Notes: generated by a model not told the origin, from the sequence alone. A stretch of DNA of 64,000 nucleotides from Nocardiopsis sp. FR4 (GCF_009830945.1 NZ_VWVV01000023.1:55362-119361); one strand, 5' to 3'; counted from the stretch's first letter, positions 47,435 to 57,426 are shown. Numbers and translations: made by a program.

Positions 47435-48012
47435 GACCCGTTCCCTTCGGCGCCCCCGGGGGCGCTGTCGTCGACACACACGCACGGGCCCCGGTCCCAC
47501 CAGTGCGGAAGCTCCTCCAGCGCCTCGGCGCCGAAGGGGTTGGTGCCCGGCTCGGCGAGCTCGTGGGCGACCAGCGCGTGCAGGCACTTGACCCGGGTGG
47601 GCATGCCCCCCGTGCTCTGCATCCCCTCGGGCAGCGGCTCCACACCGTCGCGCCGGGCCTGTTCGGCCCGCTCGGCGATGTAGGACTCGTGCGCCCTGGT
47701 GTAGGCGGCCCGGAGTTCGGGGTCGCCGCCCAGGCGCTCCTGCATCTGGCGCATCCGGCCCTCGTTCTCCATCCGGCCGATGGCCGAGGCCGCACGCGGG
47801 CACGTCAGGTAGTACAACGTCGGAAAGGGCTCGCCGCTTTCCAGCCGGGGTGCGGTGCGTACCACGTCGGGAAGGCCGCAGGGGCAGCGGTGCGCGATCC
47901 CGCGCACGCCGCGCGGCGGGCGGCCCAGCTGGAGTTCGACGGCCGCGAGGTCGCGCTCGGCGACGGGGCCGGGAGGCCCGGATGCGGGCCCGGTCTGATC
48001 TGCGGAAGTCAT
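47431..48012 (-). CDS. DUF501-family protein (Rv1025-like)
   Basis: A 193-residue cytosolic protein with the DUF501 pattern: LAAVELQLGRPPRGVRGIAHRCPCGLPDVVRTAPRL, TLYYLTCPRAASAIGRMEN, and GMPTRVKCLHALVAHELAEPGTNPFG; Cys and His (CPC, CPRA, KCLHALVAH) are spaced as if to hold a metal. It is always near ppx in actinobacteria, here overlapping it by four bases. A role in polyphosphate or septum-linked metabolism is guessed from context only. Confidence 0.9.
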   Translation of the reverse strand: MTSADQTGPASGPPGPVAERDLAAVELQLGRPPRGVRGIAHRCPCGLPDVVRTAPRLESGEPFPTLYYLTCPRAASAIGRMENEGRMRQMQERLGGDPELRAAYTRAHESYIAERAEQARRDGVEPLPEGMQSTGGMPTRVKCLHALVAHELAEPGTNPFGAEALEELPHWWDRGPCVCVDDSAPGGAEGNGS

Positions 48013-48093
48013 GGCGCACCCAGCATAGGGCCGCGCGCCCACCCCCGGGTGCGGCCGGGGCGGGAGACCGGCGGGGTCGGGGAGCGGGAGGCG

Positions 48094-48483
48094 TCAGGAG
48101 CCGGGTGGCCACACGGCGAGCGCCGCCGTCCACCCCAGCACCGCCGCGCCCAGCCCGGCCACCAGCGTAAGGGCGACGTTGGCCAGCGCGTAGGCCCGCG
48201 CGCCCGACTCGGCCAGGCGCAGCGTCTCGTAGCCGAAGGTGCTGAAGGTGGTCAGCGCTCCGCACAGCCCGGTACCCGCGACCAGCACGGCCCAGCCCGG
48301 AACCGCCCCGGCGCTCATCCCGGCGGCGAGGAAGCCCAGCAGCAGCGAGCCGACCGCGTTGACCGTCAGGGTGCCCCAGGGCAGCACCATGTCGGTACGG
48401 TCGCGCAGGAACAGGTCGGTGGCGTAGCGGAGCACGGCTCCGACGGCCGCCCCCGCCGCCACGGCGGCGAACTCCCCGGTCAC
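48094..48483 (-). CDS. crcB: CrcB/Fluc fluoride channel, subunit 1
   Basis: A 129-residue four-helix membrane protein. Fluc motifs: [32 protein letters not shown] (channel Asn) and [13 protein letters not shown] (fluoride-contacting Phe/Ser/Thr). GTG 48483 overlaps the stop of the DUF190 gene as GTGA. With the second crcB two genes upstream it probably forms a heterodimeric, antiparallel channel that exports fluoride. Confidence 0.92.
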   Translation of the reverse strand: MTGEFAAVAAGAAVGAVLRYATDLFLRDRTDMVLPWGTLTVNAVGSLLLGFLAAGMSAGAVPGWAVLVAGTGLCGALTTFSTFGYETLRLAESGARAYALANVALTLVAGLGAAVLGWTAALAVWPPGS

Positions 48484-48824
48484 CGGTCTCCGCCGCGCCC
48501 GGTGTGGCGGACGACCTCGACCTCGTCGATGGTGACCAGGCCCTCCGAGACCAGCTCGTCGAGCTGGGGCAGGAAGGCGCGCACGCGCGCGGGCGCGTCC
48601 ACGATGACCACCATCACCGGCAGGTCCTGCGACATCGACAGCAGCCGCGCGGTGTGGACGTGCCGGGAGGCGCCGTAGCCCTCCAGCCCGTGGAAGACGC
48701 TGGCCCCGGCCAGCCCCGCGGTGTGCGCGCGGTGCACGATCTCGGTGTGCAGCGGCCTGCCCCGCCACGTGTCGCCGTCGCCGACGTGGACGGTCAGCCG
48801 CAGCGCGCGTCCGGACAGCTCCAT
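48480..48824 (-). CDS. DUF190 (GlnB-like fold) protein between two crcB genes
   Basis: A 114-residue protein of the DUF190 family, predicted to take a PII-like ferredoxin fold: [69 protein letters not shown]. Starts and stops overlap both crcB genes (TGATG upstream, GTGA downstream), so all three are made together. The context suggests regulation or assembly of the fluoride channel, which is inference. Confidence 0.88.
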   Translation of the reverse strand: MELSGRALRLTVHVGDGDTWRGRPLHTEIVHRAHTAGLAGASVFHGLEGYGASRHVHTARLLSMSQDLPVMVVIVDAPARVRAFLPQLDELVSEGLVTIDEVEVVRHTGRGGDR

Positions 48825-49273
48825 CAGTTCGACCCCCTCGCCTCGCGGTCGGATCGGGTACGGCGGTGCCGCGCGGCGGCGCGAGCCAGGACCGCCCCCG
48901 CCCGGACCGCGGCCAGCGCGGCGAGCAGGGTGGCGGCCAGGTAGGCCAGGGCGGTGAGCGGCGCGCCCCCCTCCACCAGGGAGAGCGCGTCCACGGCGTA
49001 GGCGGAGAAGGTGGTGAAGCCGCCCAGGACGCCCACGCCCAGGAAGGGCCGCAGCAGCCGGTGCGGGGTCACCATCTCGGTGATCACGACCATCAGCGCC
49101 CCGATGGCCAGGCAGCCGGCGACGTTCTCCGTGAAGGTCGCCCACGGGAAGCCGGTGCCGTCGTGCGGCACCAGCAGCGTCAGCGCGTGGCGGGCGGTCC
49201 CGCCCACCGCGCCGCCCAGGGCCACCGCGAGCAGGACGTCCGCGTTCCCGCGCCGTCTCCGTACCCCGCCCAC
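48824..49273 (-). CDS. crcB: CrcB/Fluc fluoride channel, subunit 2
   Basis: A 149-residue four-helix protein: [40 protein letters not shown] (channel Asn in TENVAG) and [22 protein letters not shown] 49273 is the best start, four bases after the DivIC-like stop; a ribosome site is weak, so coupling is likely. Sequence differs enough from subunit 1 to indicate dedicated opposite-topology partners. Confidence 0.9.
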   Translation of the reverse strand: MGGVRRRRGNADVLLAVALGGAVGGTARHALTLLVPHDGTGFPWATFTENVAGCLAIGALMVVITEMVTPHRLLRPFLGVGVLGGFTTFSAYAVDALSLVEGGAPLTALAYLAATLLAALAAVRAGAVLARAAARHRRTRSDREARGSN

Positions 49274-49277
49274 GGGC

Positions 49278-49784
49278 TCAGAGCCCGTCGCCGGGCGGGG
49301 GGCTGTCGGCCTCCTGCACCGAGCGCCACAGGGTGAGGAACCAGGGCTGGCGGGGTCCGTCCTCGTCCTCGGCGTCACCCTCGGCGTCGGGGCGGATGAC
49401 GATGTAGGCGATCTCGTCGGGGTACTGGTAGTGCAGCCGCGCCCGGGCCTCGCGTTCGACGTAGGAGTCCCGGGAAAGCTCCTCCTCGCGCTGGCGGAGC
49501 CTGCCCACGCTCTCCTCCATGCGCTCGCGCTCCTGGCGCAGCTCCGCGATCTGGGCGCGCTGGGCGACGTACTCACGCAGCGGGTAGGCCAGGCTGAGCG
49601 CGATCACGCACACCACGAGCGCGAGGATGGCCGCGCGGCTGGTGAGCACGGGCCGCACCCGGCGGGTGCGGCCCGTGCCCGGGCCAGCGGGCCCCGCGGC
49701 CCTGCGGGCAGGTCGGCGCCGCGGGCTGTCGGCTTTGGCCGCCTTCTCAGCCTTTGGTCGCTGCTGCTCGGATTCGCGGGGCAC
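49278..49784 (-). CDS. Septum formation initiator (FtsB/DivIC family, Rv1024-like)
   Basis: A 168-residue bitopic division protein. Basic, Ala/Pro-rich cytosolic tail (1-47), membrane helix (about 51-68, AAILALVVCVIALSLAYPL), extracytoplasmic coiled-coil (about 70-108, EYVAQRAQIAELRQERERMEESVGRLRQREEEL) and the family end motif DSYVEREARARLHYQYPDEIAYIV. GTG 49784 lies ten bases after the eno stop. It joins the divisome with FtsL/FtsQ-type partners. Confidence 0.92.
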   Translation of the reverse strand: MPRESEQQRPKAEKAAKADSPRRRPARRAAGPAGPGTGRTRRVRPVLTSRAAILALVVCVIALSLAYPLREYVAQRAQIAELRQERERMEESVGRLRQREEELSRDSYVEREARARLHYQYPDEIAYIVIRPDAEGDAEDEDGPRQPWFLTLWRSVQEADSPPPGDGL

Positions 49785-49793
49785 TGGGGCAGA

Positions 49794-51116
<1,323 letters not shown>

Positions 51117-51181
51117 TCAGGACCCGACACGAGACTAGCGACACCGCCCGGGACCGGGTGCGCGCACCCGGCGGAATTGGT

Positions 51182-51757
51182 CTAGTCCATATCGGACAAG
51201 CCGGACTCCAGGGCGGCCATCGCGATGTCCACGGCGCGCTCACGGTGGGCAACGGCCTCCCTCGGGGAGAACATGACCGCGAGGTCCTGGAGGCCGCCGA
51301 GGGCGATCACCGCGCCCATGTGGGCGGGAACGCCCGCGTCGGGGCCCACGAGCAGGGAGTCCAGGCGGCGGCGCCAGGACAGGATGGCGTCGACCAGACC
51401 GATCTCGGCAAGCGAGGCCAGATCGCTCAGGACGGCCGTCATCAGACCGCTGTGGCGCACGCACACGTCGTAGTAGGCGCCGACCAGGGCGCGGCGGTCG
51501 GCGACCCCCTCCGCGCCCGCGACGGCCCCGTACTCGGCCAGGAGAGCCTCGATGTCCTCGCCCAGGGGTTCGACCAGCGACCTGAGCAGGTCGTTCTTGG
51601 ACGGGAAGTGGTAGTAGAGCGCGGCCTTGGTGATGTCGAGGCGTTCGGCGATCTCGCGCAGGCTGGTCTTCTCGAAGCCCTTCCGGGCGAACAGGTCCAG
51701 GGCCACGGCCCGGATCTGCGCCTTGGTGTCGCTTTGCGCTCTGGGCACCCGTGCCAC
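51182..51757 (-). CDS. TetR-family repressor
   Basis: A 191-residue regulator from GTG 51757 (GAGG eight bases upstream; GTG 51766 is possible but too near that site). Helix-turn-helix at about 25-48: TSLREIAERLDITKAALYYHFPSKNDLL. The C-terminal ligand domain is helical and unlike any I can name. It is divergent from an FAD monooxygenase, with two dyads between them, so it very likely represses that gene and itself. Confidence 0.9.
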   Translation of the reverse strand: MARVPRAQSDTKAQIRAVALDLFARKGFEKTSLREIAERLDITKAALYYHFPSKNDLLRSLVEPLGEDIEALLAEYGAVAGAEGVADRRALVGAYYDVCVRHSGLMTAVLSDLASLAEIGLVDAILSWRRRLDSLLVGPDAGVPAHMGAVIALGGLQDLAVMFSPREAVAHRERAVDIAMAALESGLSDMD

Positions 51758-51815
51758 TCCCGTCACCTCGCCGTCGGACGGGACGAGTCTAACGCCGACC
51801 TTTCGACCGGTGATC

Positions 51816-51851
51816 TACCTGTCGATCGGTAAGTTACTTGACGCACGGTAA
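51816..51851. promoter_or_regulatory. Two TetR-type dyads in the divergent promoter
   Basis: TACCTGTCGATCGGTA (51816-51831) and TTACTTGACGCACGGTAA (51834-51851) each have TACC/GGTA or TTAC/GTAA arms and lie between the TetR and monooxygenase starts. Confidence 0.6.
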
Positions 51852-51907
51852 GTAGACGCCTAGCGTGGACGCCGAGGACAACGGCATCCGAAAGAGCGGA
51901 GAACGCC

Positions 51908-53110
51908 ATGACCGCCGTACGCACCGTCCTGATCTCCGGCGCAAGCGTCGCCGGGCCCACTCTGGCCCACTGGCTCCACCACCACGGCATCGAGGCCACC
52001 GTGGTCGAGCGCGCCCCCGCGCTCCGCACCGGCGGATACGCGATCGACGTACGCGGCGTGGCCGTCGACGTCGCCGAGCGCATGGGCGTGCTCGACGCCG
52101 TCCGCGCCGCCGCCACCGGGGTCGACGACGTGTGCTTCGTGGACGCGCGCGGACGCCGCAGGGCCGCCGTCCAGAGCACCCAGTCCCTCTCGACCGACCG
52201 CTCCCACGAGATCCTGCGCAGCGACCTGGTCGCCCTGCTGCACGCACCGACCGCGACCCACACCGAGTACCTGTACGACGACTCCGTCACCGGACTCGAC
52301 CAGGGCCCCGACGGGGTCCGCGTCACCTTCGAACGCGCCGCACCGCGCGTGTTCGACCTGGTCGTGGGGGCGGACGGGCTGCACTCCACCACCCGGAGGA
52401 TCGCCTTCGGCCCCGAGGAGCCCTACCGCCGCTTCCTGGAGAGCTACATCAGCATCTTCACCGTGCCCAACCACCTGGGGCTGCACCGGGCGGTGCACCT
52501 GTACAACGAGCCGCGCCGGGCCGTGGGGACCTACCACACACCCCGCGCGCAGGACGCCCAGGCCCTCCTGCTCGTGCGCACCGGCGAGGAGACCGGTGTC
52601 GACCGCGCAGCCCCCGAGGAGCAGCGGCGCTTCCTGCGCGAGAGCTTCCGGGGCGTGGGCTGGGAGGGCGCCCGCCTCCTGGCCGAGATGGACCGGGCCC
52701 CCGACCTGTACTTCGACTCCGTCACCCAGATCCGCATGGACCGCTGGTCCACCGGACGCGTCACCCTGGTCGGCGACGCCGCCTACGGCCCCTCCCCCAT
52801 GTCCGGCCAGGGCACCAGCATGGCCATGGTCGGCGCCTACGTCCTCGCCCAGGAACTGGCCCGCCACGACGACCACACCCGGGCCCTGGCCGCCTACGAA
52901 CGGCGGATGCGCCCCTACGTCACCGCCAACCAGGCCATCGCCGACTCCGGGCTGGGCTTCCTGGCACCGCGCACTCGCCTGGGCATCGCCGGGCGCGACC
53001 TCCTCGCGCGGGCCGCGCCCCTGCTCGCGCGCCGGGGAGGGTTCGAGTCCCGGATCTTCACCGCGGCCGAGGCCCTGGACCTGGACTCCCCCGCCCCCGT
53101 ACCCCGCTGA
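51908..53110 (+). CDS. FAD-dependent aromatic-type monooxygenase
   Basis: A 400-residue class A flavoprotein monooxygenase. Nucleotide fold VLISGASVAGPTLAHWLHHHG (5-25), VVGADGLHSTTR in the middle (the DG motif), and VTLVGDAAYGPSPMSGQGTSMAMVGAYVLAQEL (GD motif, FAD ribityl). Such enzymes hydroxylate aromatic or polyketide-like compounds with NAD(P)H; some inactivate antibiotics (the TetX/rifampicin-type group), so a detoxification role under TetR control is plausible but not shown. ATG 51908 with GGAG about 9 bases upstream. Confidence 0.88.
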   Translation: MTAVRTVLISGASVAGPTLAHWLHHHGIEATVVERAPALRTGGYAIDVRGVAVDVAERMGVLDAVRAAATGVDDVCFVDARGRRRAAVQSTQSLSTDRSHEILRSDLVALLHAPTATHTEYLYDDSVTGLDQGPDGVRVTFERAAPRVFDLVVGADGLHSTTRRIAFGPEEPYRRFLESYISIFTVPNHLGLHRAVHLYNEPRRAVGTYHTPRAQDAQALLLVRTGEETGVDRAAPEEQRRFLRESFRGVGWEGARLLAEMDRAPDLYFDSVTQIRMDRWSTGRVTLVGDAAYGPSPMSGQGTSMAMVGAYVLAQELARHDDHTRALAAYERRMRPYVTANQAIADSGLGFLAPRTRLGIAGRDLLARAAPLLARRGGFESRIFTAAEALDLDSPAPVPR

Positions 53111-53158
53111 CCGCACCGCCGCGAGGCCGGAACCGGCCAGGGGCACGTTCGGGGACAG

Positions 53159-53192
53159 GTCCGCCCCCGCCACTTATAGTGCAGGGGCGGAC
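53159..53192 (+). promoter_or_regulatory. Palindrome framing a TATAGT box upstream of the FtsW-like gene
   Basis: GTCCGCCCC (53159) and GGGGCGGAC (ends 53192) are exact 9-bp complements around a 16-base centre that includes CTTATAGT, a plausible -10 element. Confidence 0.45.
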
Positions 53193-53260
53193 CCGAACCC
53201 GGGCCGAAGCACCCGTACCGGGCTCCGGGCCCCGACACGGACGGCGGAACGACTGACGAC

Positions 53261-54718
53261 ATGGGCGACCCCGAGGCCGGCACCGTCGACGGGGCCCTGC
53301 CCCCCACACCCAGGCGCGGAACCGAACTGCTCCTGCTGACGGCGGCCATGCTGACCACCGCCGCGGCCCTGCTGTCGGCCTCCCTGTCCGTCACCGGGGA
53401 ACTGGACCCCGCCCCGCTGACCTACCTGGGCGTGCTCTGCGCCGGAGCGCTCACCCTGCACGTCGTCCTGCGCCTGACCGCCCCCTACGCCGACCCGGTC
53501 GTCCTGCCGGTGGCCACCGTCCTCAACGGGCTGGGCCTGACCATGATCTGGGTCCTGCAGATGAGCGAGCCCGGCGGCGAGCACACCAACGCCGACCGGC
53601 AGCTGGTGTGGACCGTGGCGGGCATGGTGCTGTGCGCGGTCACGCTGCTGCTCGTCCGCCACCCGCGGCGGCTGAGCATGTACCCGTACCTGATCGCTGC
53701 CGCCGCCCTGCTGCTCCTCCTGCTCCCGCTGTCCCCGCTGGGACACGAGGTGCTCGGCGCGCGCCGGTGGATCAGGGTCGGTCCGGCCACCATGCAGCCC
53801 TCGGAGTTCGCCAAGGTGCTGCTGGTGATCTTCCTCGCCTCCTACCTGGGACGGCGGCGCGAGGTGATGTCCCTGGTCACCCGCACCCTGCGGATCGGCG
53901 GGCTCAAGGTGTTCAGCGTGCCGCGCGCCCGCGACCTGGCGCCGATGGCGGTGGGCTGGGGCGTGGCCATCCTCCTCCTGGTGGGCACCCGCGACCTGGG
54001 CACCTCGCTGCTGCTGTTCGGCACGTTCCTGGCCGTGCTCTACGCCGCCACCGCGCGCAAGTCCTGGGTGCTCATCGGCCTGGTGGCGTTCGCGGTCGGC
54101 GCCTACGTGGCCTACCTGCTCTTCGGGCACGTGCAGAACCGGGTGGAGATCTGGCTCGACGCCTTCGACCGGGAGGTCTACGAGCGGCAGGGCGGCAGCT
54201 TCCAGATCGTGGAGGGAATGTTCGCCCTGGCCGAGGGCGGCCTGACGGGCACGGGTTTCGGCGGCGGGTTCGTGCAGGAGGTGTTCGCCGCCGACAGCGA
54301 CCTGATCCTGGTCTCGGTGGGCGAGAAGCTCGGCCTGACCGGCCTCATGGCGGTGCTGCTCCTGCTCTTCCTGCTGGCCGAGCGGGGCTTCCGGATCGCC
54401 CTGGCCGCCCGGGACTGGTTCCTGAAGCTGACCGCGCTGGGGTACGCGTTCCTGCTCGCCTTCGACGTGTTCATCGTGCTGGGCGGGGCGACCCTGATCA
54501 TCCCGCTCACCGGCATGACGACGCCGTTCCTGTCGGCGGGCGGGTCGGCGCTGATCGCCAACTGGGTGATCGTGGGGGTGTGGCTGGTCGTCAGCGAGAC
54601 CGCCCGCCGCCCCCAGGCCACGTTCAGCGCCGGGCTGGCCCCGGACGACCCCGCCACCGAGGTGATCCGCCCCGTCCGCCCCTCACCCGGACGACGGGGC
54701 AGACCCGGGCAGGGGTGA
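53261..54718 (+). CDS. FtsW/RodA/SpoVE-family SEDS protein
   Basis: A 485-residue polytopic protein with about 10-12 helices. SEDS motifs include GARRWIRVGPATMQPSEFAKVLLVIFLASYL, GTRDLGTSLLLFGTFLAVLY, RQGGSFQIVEGMFALAEGGLTGTGFGGG, DSDLILVSVGEKLGLTG and PLTGMTTPFLSAGGSALIANW. The family polymerises lipid II into peptidoglycan with a class B PBP. No penicillin-binding protein or division gene is adjacent, so whether it serves septation, elongation or sporulation cannot be told. ATG 53261. The tandem repeat starts within its stop region. Confidence 0.92.
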   Translation: MGDPEAGTVDGALPPTPRRGTELLLLTAAMLTTAAALLSASLSVTGELDPAPLTYLGVLCAGALTLHVVLRLTAPYADPVVLPVATVLNGLGLTMIWVLQMSEPGGEHTNADRQLVWTVAGMVLCAVTLLLVRHPRRLSMYPYLIAAAALLLLLLPLSPLGHEVLGARRWIRVGPATMQPSEFAKVLLVIFLASYLGRRREVMSLVTRTLRIGGLKVFSVPRARDLAPMAVGWGVAILLLVGTRDLGTSLLLFGTFLAVLYAATARKSWVLIGLVAFAVGAYVAYLLFGHVQNRVEIWLDAFDREVYERQGGSFQIVEGMFALAEGGLTGTGFGGGFVQEVFAADSDLILVSVGEKLGLTGLMAVLLLLFLLAERGFRIALAARDWFLKLTALGYAFLLAFDVFIVLGGATLIIPLTGMTTPFLSAGGSALIANWVIVGVWLVVSETARRPQATFSAGLAPDDPATEVIRPVRPSPGRRGRPGQG

Positions 54719-54939
54719 GGCGCCGTGAGGGCGCCGGCGGGGTTCTGCAGGGCTCGCACGTGCCGCCAGCGAGGAACGAGCCAGGCACGGAAGAGACCGA
54801 AGAACACCGCCTTCCAGGCGCCCGAACCCGCGCCGGGAAAACACGAGGCGCCGTGAGGGCGCCGGCGGGGTTCTGCAGGGCTCGCACGTGCCGCCAGCGA
54901 GGAACGAGCCAGGCACGGAAGAGACCACCGCGCCGGGGA
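54717..54939. repeat. Tandem pair of the about 127-bp repeat, locus 2
   Basis: Period 128 bp (GAGGCGCCGTGAGGGCGCC at 54717 and 54845). The units are nearly identical to each other and share the block CGCACGTGCCGCCAGCGAGG followed by AACGAGCCAGGCACGGAAGA with unit 2 of locus 1. The second unit is cut short after AAGAGACC and joined to CGCGCCGGGGAACAC. It fills the convergent gap between the FtsW-like gene and mazG. Confidence 0.9.
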
Positions 54940-54945
54940 ACACCC

Positions 54946-55701
54946 CTACTCCTGCTCACTCTTGGCCCAGTAGGCCCGCCACTCCTCCTCGGACAGCTCC
55001 CGGGGCTCGCGCCCGTCCGAGCGGGCCGCGTGCTCGGCCGCGCGCACGCGGGCGTCGAACCGGCGGGCCGCCGCCCGCAGGTCCATCTCGGCGTCGCGCC
55101 CGCGCTCCTGCTCGGCGGCCACCGCCGCGAACAGCTCACCGCCCTCGGCCCCGTCGTCGCCCACCAGGTCGGCGGGGAAGCCGTTGCGCACCGCCCGCTT
55201 CTGCAACTCGTGGGCGAGCATCACGGCGGGCTGGGCGAAGGGCACCCCGTCCAGGACGGAGGTGCTGCCGTCACCGCCCGCGGCCCTGGCCTTCTCCGCG
55301 CGCTCGGCGGCCTTGATCGCCTCCCAGTTGGAGCGCACCTCGTCGGCCCCCGACACCTCCGTCCCGCCGAACACGTGCGGGTGGCGGCGGGTCATCTTGT
55401 CGATGATGGCGTCGGCGACGTCGTCCACCGTGAACCGCGCCGGGTCGCCCTCGGGGCGCTCGGCGGCGATCGCCGCGTGGAAGACCACCTGCAGCAGCAC
55501 GTCGCCCAGTTCCTCGCGCAGCAGCGCGGCGTCGCCGCCCTCGATGGTCTCCAGGGTCTCGTAGGCCTCCTGGAGCAGGTACTTGGCCAGCGACTCGTGG
55601 GTCTGGGACCGGTCCCACGGGCATTCCCGCCGCAGGGTGTCCATCACCTCGACCAGGCGCAGCAGCCGGTGCCCGCGGGTGCCGTCTCCGGTGGCGTCCA
55701 C
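54946..55701 (-). CDS. mazG: Nucleoside triphosphate pyrophosphohydrolase MazG
   Basis: A 251-residue all-alpha NTP pyrophosphohydrolase that removes abnormal or oxidised NTPs. N-terminal MazG domain: LVEVMDTLRRECPWDRSQTHESLAKYLLQEAYETLETI with the EAYE metal site, then REELGDVLLQVVFHAAIA (EExxD). RRHPHVFGG and FAQPAVMLAHELQKRAVRNGF are typical. GTG 55701. It ends right beside the locus-2 repeat. Order mazG-mfd matches Rv1021-Rv1020, with the APS-kinase fusion inserted here. Confidence 0.93.
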   Translation of the reverse strand: MDATGDGTRGHRLLRLVEVMDTLRRECPWDRSQTHESLAKYLLQEAYETLETIEGGDAALLREELGDVLLQVVFHAAIAAERPEGDPARFTVDDVADAIIDKMTRRHPHVFGGTEVSGADEVRSNWEAIKAAERAEKARAAGGDGSTSVLDGVPFAQPAVMLAHELQKRAVRNGFPADLVGDDGAEGGELFAAVAAEQERGRDAEMDLRAAARRFDARVRAAEHAARSDGREPRELSEEEWRAYWAKSEQE

Positions 55702-55726
55702 ACCTCTCCCCTTCCTGTCCTTCGTC

Positions 55727-57310
55727 TCAGCCCTCGTTGTCGGGCAGCCAGCCGCCCTCGCGCAGGGCCGCCATCACCCGGGCCACGGACTCCTCCGGGG
55801 CCATCCCCACGGTGTCCACCACCAGGTCGGCGTCGTCGGGCTCCTCGTAGGGGTCGGAGATCCCGGTGAACTCGGGGATCTCACCCGCCCGCGCCTTGGC
55901 GTACAGGCCCTTGCGGTCCCGGGCCTCGCACACCTCCAGCGGTGTGGCCACGTACACCAGGAAGAGGTCGCCGAACTCCTCCACCATCGCGCGCACCTCG
56001 GCCCGGCCAGCGGCGTAGGGGGCGATCGGCGCGCACACCGTGACCCCGCCGTGCCGGGTGATCTCCGAGGCCACGTATCCGATACGGCGGATGTTCAGCT
56101 CCCGGTCGGCGCGGGAGAACGTCAGCCCGCTGGAGAGCATGCGCCGCACCACGTCGCCGTCGAGCAGGGTCACCGACCGGCCCGTCCGGCGGATGCCGTC
56201 GCACACGCCCCGGGCGATCGTGGACTTGCCCGATCCCGACAGGCCCGTGAAGAACACGGTCAGCCCCCGGCGGGTCCGGGCCGGGCGCAGCCTGGCCAGC
56301 TCCGCGGCCACCCGGGCGGGGGTGAACCACGAGGGCAGCTCGCGCCCGTGCGCCAGCTCCGTCTCCACCTGGGCGTCGGTGAGCTCGGCGCGGGCCCGGG
56401 CCGGGTCCACCCAGGTGAGCGGCAGCCACAGGCCCTCGTCCGAGGAGTAGCGCCAGGGTTCGGGGTCCAGCACGGTCAGCGGCGGCCTCTGGGCCATCAC
56501 CCGCTCCACGTCGGGGCCCCCGCCGTCGGTCACCGCCAGCATGTGGGTGGCGCCGTAGGCTGCGGCCACGTGCGCGGCCAGGGCCACCTCGCGCGGCCCC
56601 CAGGTTCCGCCCAGCGCGCCCCGCGAGCGGTGTGCCGCCCGGGGCAGCGTGCACACCGCGAAGGAGGTCCGCGCGGGCAGCAGGGGCTCGGCGGCCAGCA
56701 CCGCCGTGGCCATGCCCTCGTCCTCCAGGCCGGTGTCGATGATCACCAGCACCTCGGCGCGGCCCCCGTCGCCGTGGCTGGCGCCCAGCTCGTCGGCCTC
56801 CGAGCGGATCTGGTGCAGCACCCGGTGGTGCAGCGGCCGGTCGGTGACCACCGCGAGCAGCGGCCGACCGCCGGGCTCCAGCTCGCGCTGGGCGCGCACC
56901 TCCGCCGGAGAGGGGCGCAGCTCGCGCAGCACCCCGTAGGTCGGCGGGCGCAGCAGGGTGACCACGCCGGCCAGGCGGTAACCGCCCCGCTCGTCGCGCC
57001 AGTTCTCGGTCACCGACAGCCCGGCCAGCGGGGCGCCCTCGGGGTCGGTGAGGGTCAGGTGGTCGGCGCCGGAGAGCTCCTCGGGCACCTCCAGGGTGAC
57101 CGGAACCGGCCACGGGCGCCCGTCGGGCAGGCGGGCGTCCCGGGCCACGGACTCCGCCTCCTCCCGGGTCATGAAACCGGGCAGCGGGTAGGAGCCGTTG
57201 AGGATCAGTTCCAGGTGGGCCAGTCCGTCCGGCCCCGGGGTGAAGACCGGGGCCTCCGGCCGCCCGACGCCGCCGAGCGTCCCGCTCCCACGCCTGTTGG
57301 CACTTACCAC
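55727..57310 (-). CDS. APS kinase fused to a degenerate ATP-sulfurylase-like domain
   Basis: A 527-residue protein from GTG 57310 (GAGAGGA at 5-6 bases). Residues about 350-520 are a complete adenylyl-sulfate kinase: Walker A FFTGLSGSGKSTIARG, LLDGDVVRRMLSSGLTFSRADRELNIRRIGYVA, and EARDRKGLYAKARAGEIPEFTGI. Residues about 20-340 follow the ATP-sulfurylase layout (GSYPLPGFMTREEAESV; PLLAVVTDRPLHHRVLHQIRSEA; GTWGPREVALAAHVAAAYGATHMLAV) but the catalytic QxRNPxHxxH motif is replaced by VTDRPLHHRVLH. So the first domain likely binds but does not make APS, while the second makes PAPS. Related fusions occur in actinobacteria; function of the dead domain is unproven. Confidence 0.85.
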   Translation of the reverse strand: MVSANRRGSGTLGGVGRPEAPVFTPGPDGLAHLELILNGSYPLPGFMTREEAESVARDARLPDGRPWPVPVTLEVPEELSGADHLTLTDPEGAPLAGLSVTENWRDERGGYRLAGVVTLLRPPTYGVLRELRPSPAEVRAQRELEPGGRPLLAVVTDRPLHHRVLHQIRSEADELGASHGDGGRAEVLVIIDTGLEDEGMATAVLAAEPLLPARTSFAVCTLPRAAHRSRGALGGTWGPREVALAAHVAAAYGATHMLAVTDGGGPDVERVMAQRPPLTVLDPEPWRYSSDEGLWLPLTWVDPARARAELTDAQVETELAHGRELPSWFTPARVAAELARLRPARTRRGLTVFFTGLSGSGKSTIARGVCDGIRRTGRSVTLLDGDVVRRMLSSGLTFSRADRELNIRRIGYVASEITRHGGVTVCAPIAPYAAGRAEVRAMVEEFGDLFLVYVATPLEVCEARDRKGLYAKARAGEIPEFTGISDPYEEPDDADLVVDTVGMAPEESVARVMAALREGGWLPDNEG

Positions 57311-57426
57311 GCGGTTCCTCTCCTCCGGATCGGGGAAACGCCCCTAGCGTATGCCCGGCCCGCGAAGGGCCCTCGCCCAGCACCGACCGGGACGGAATAG
57401 GGGCAGTTCAGAGGAGGTTCTACCCG

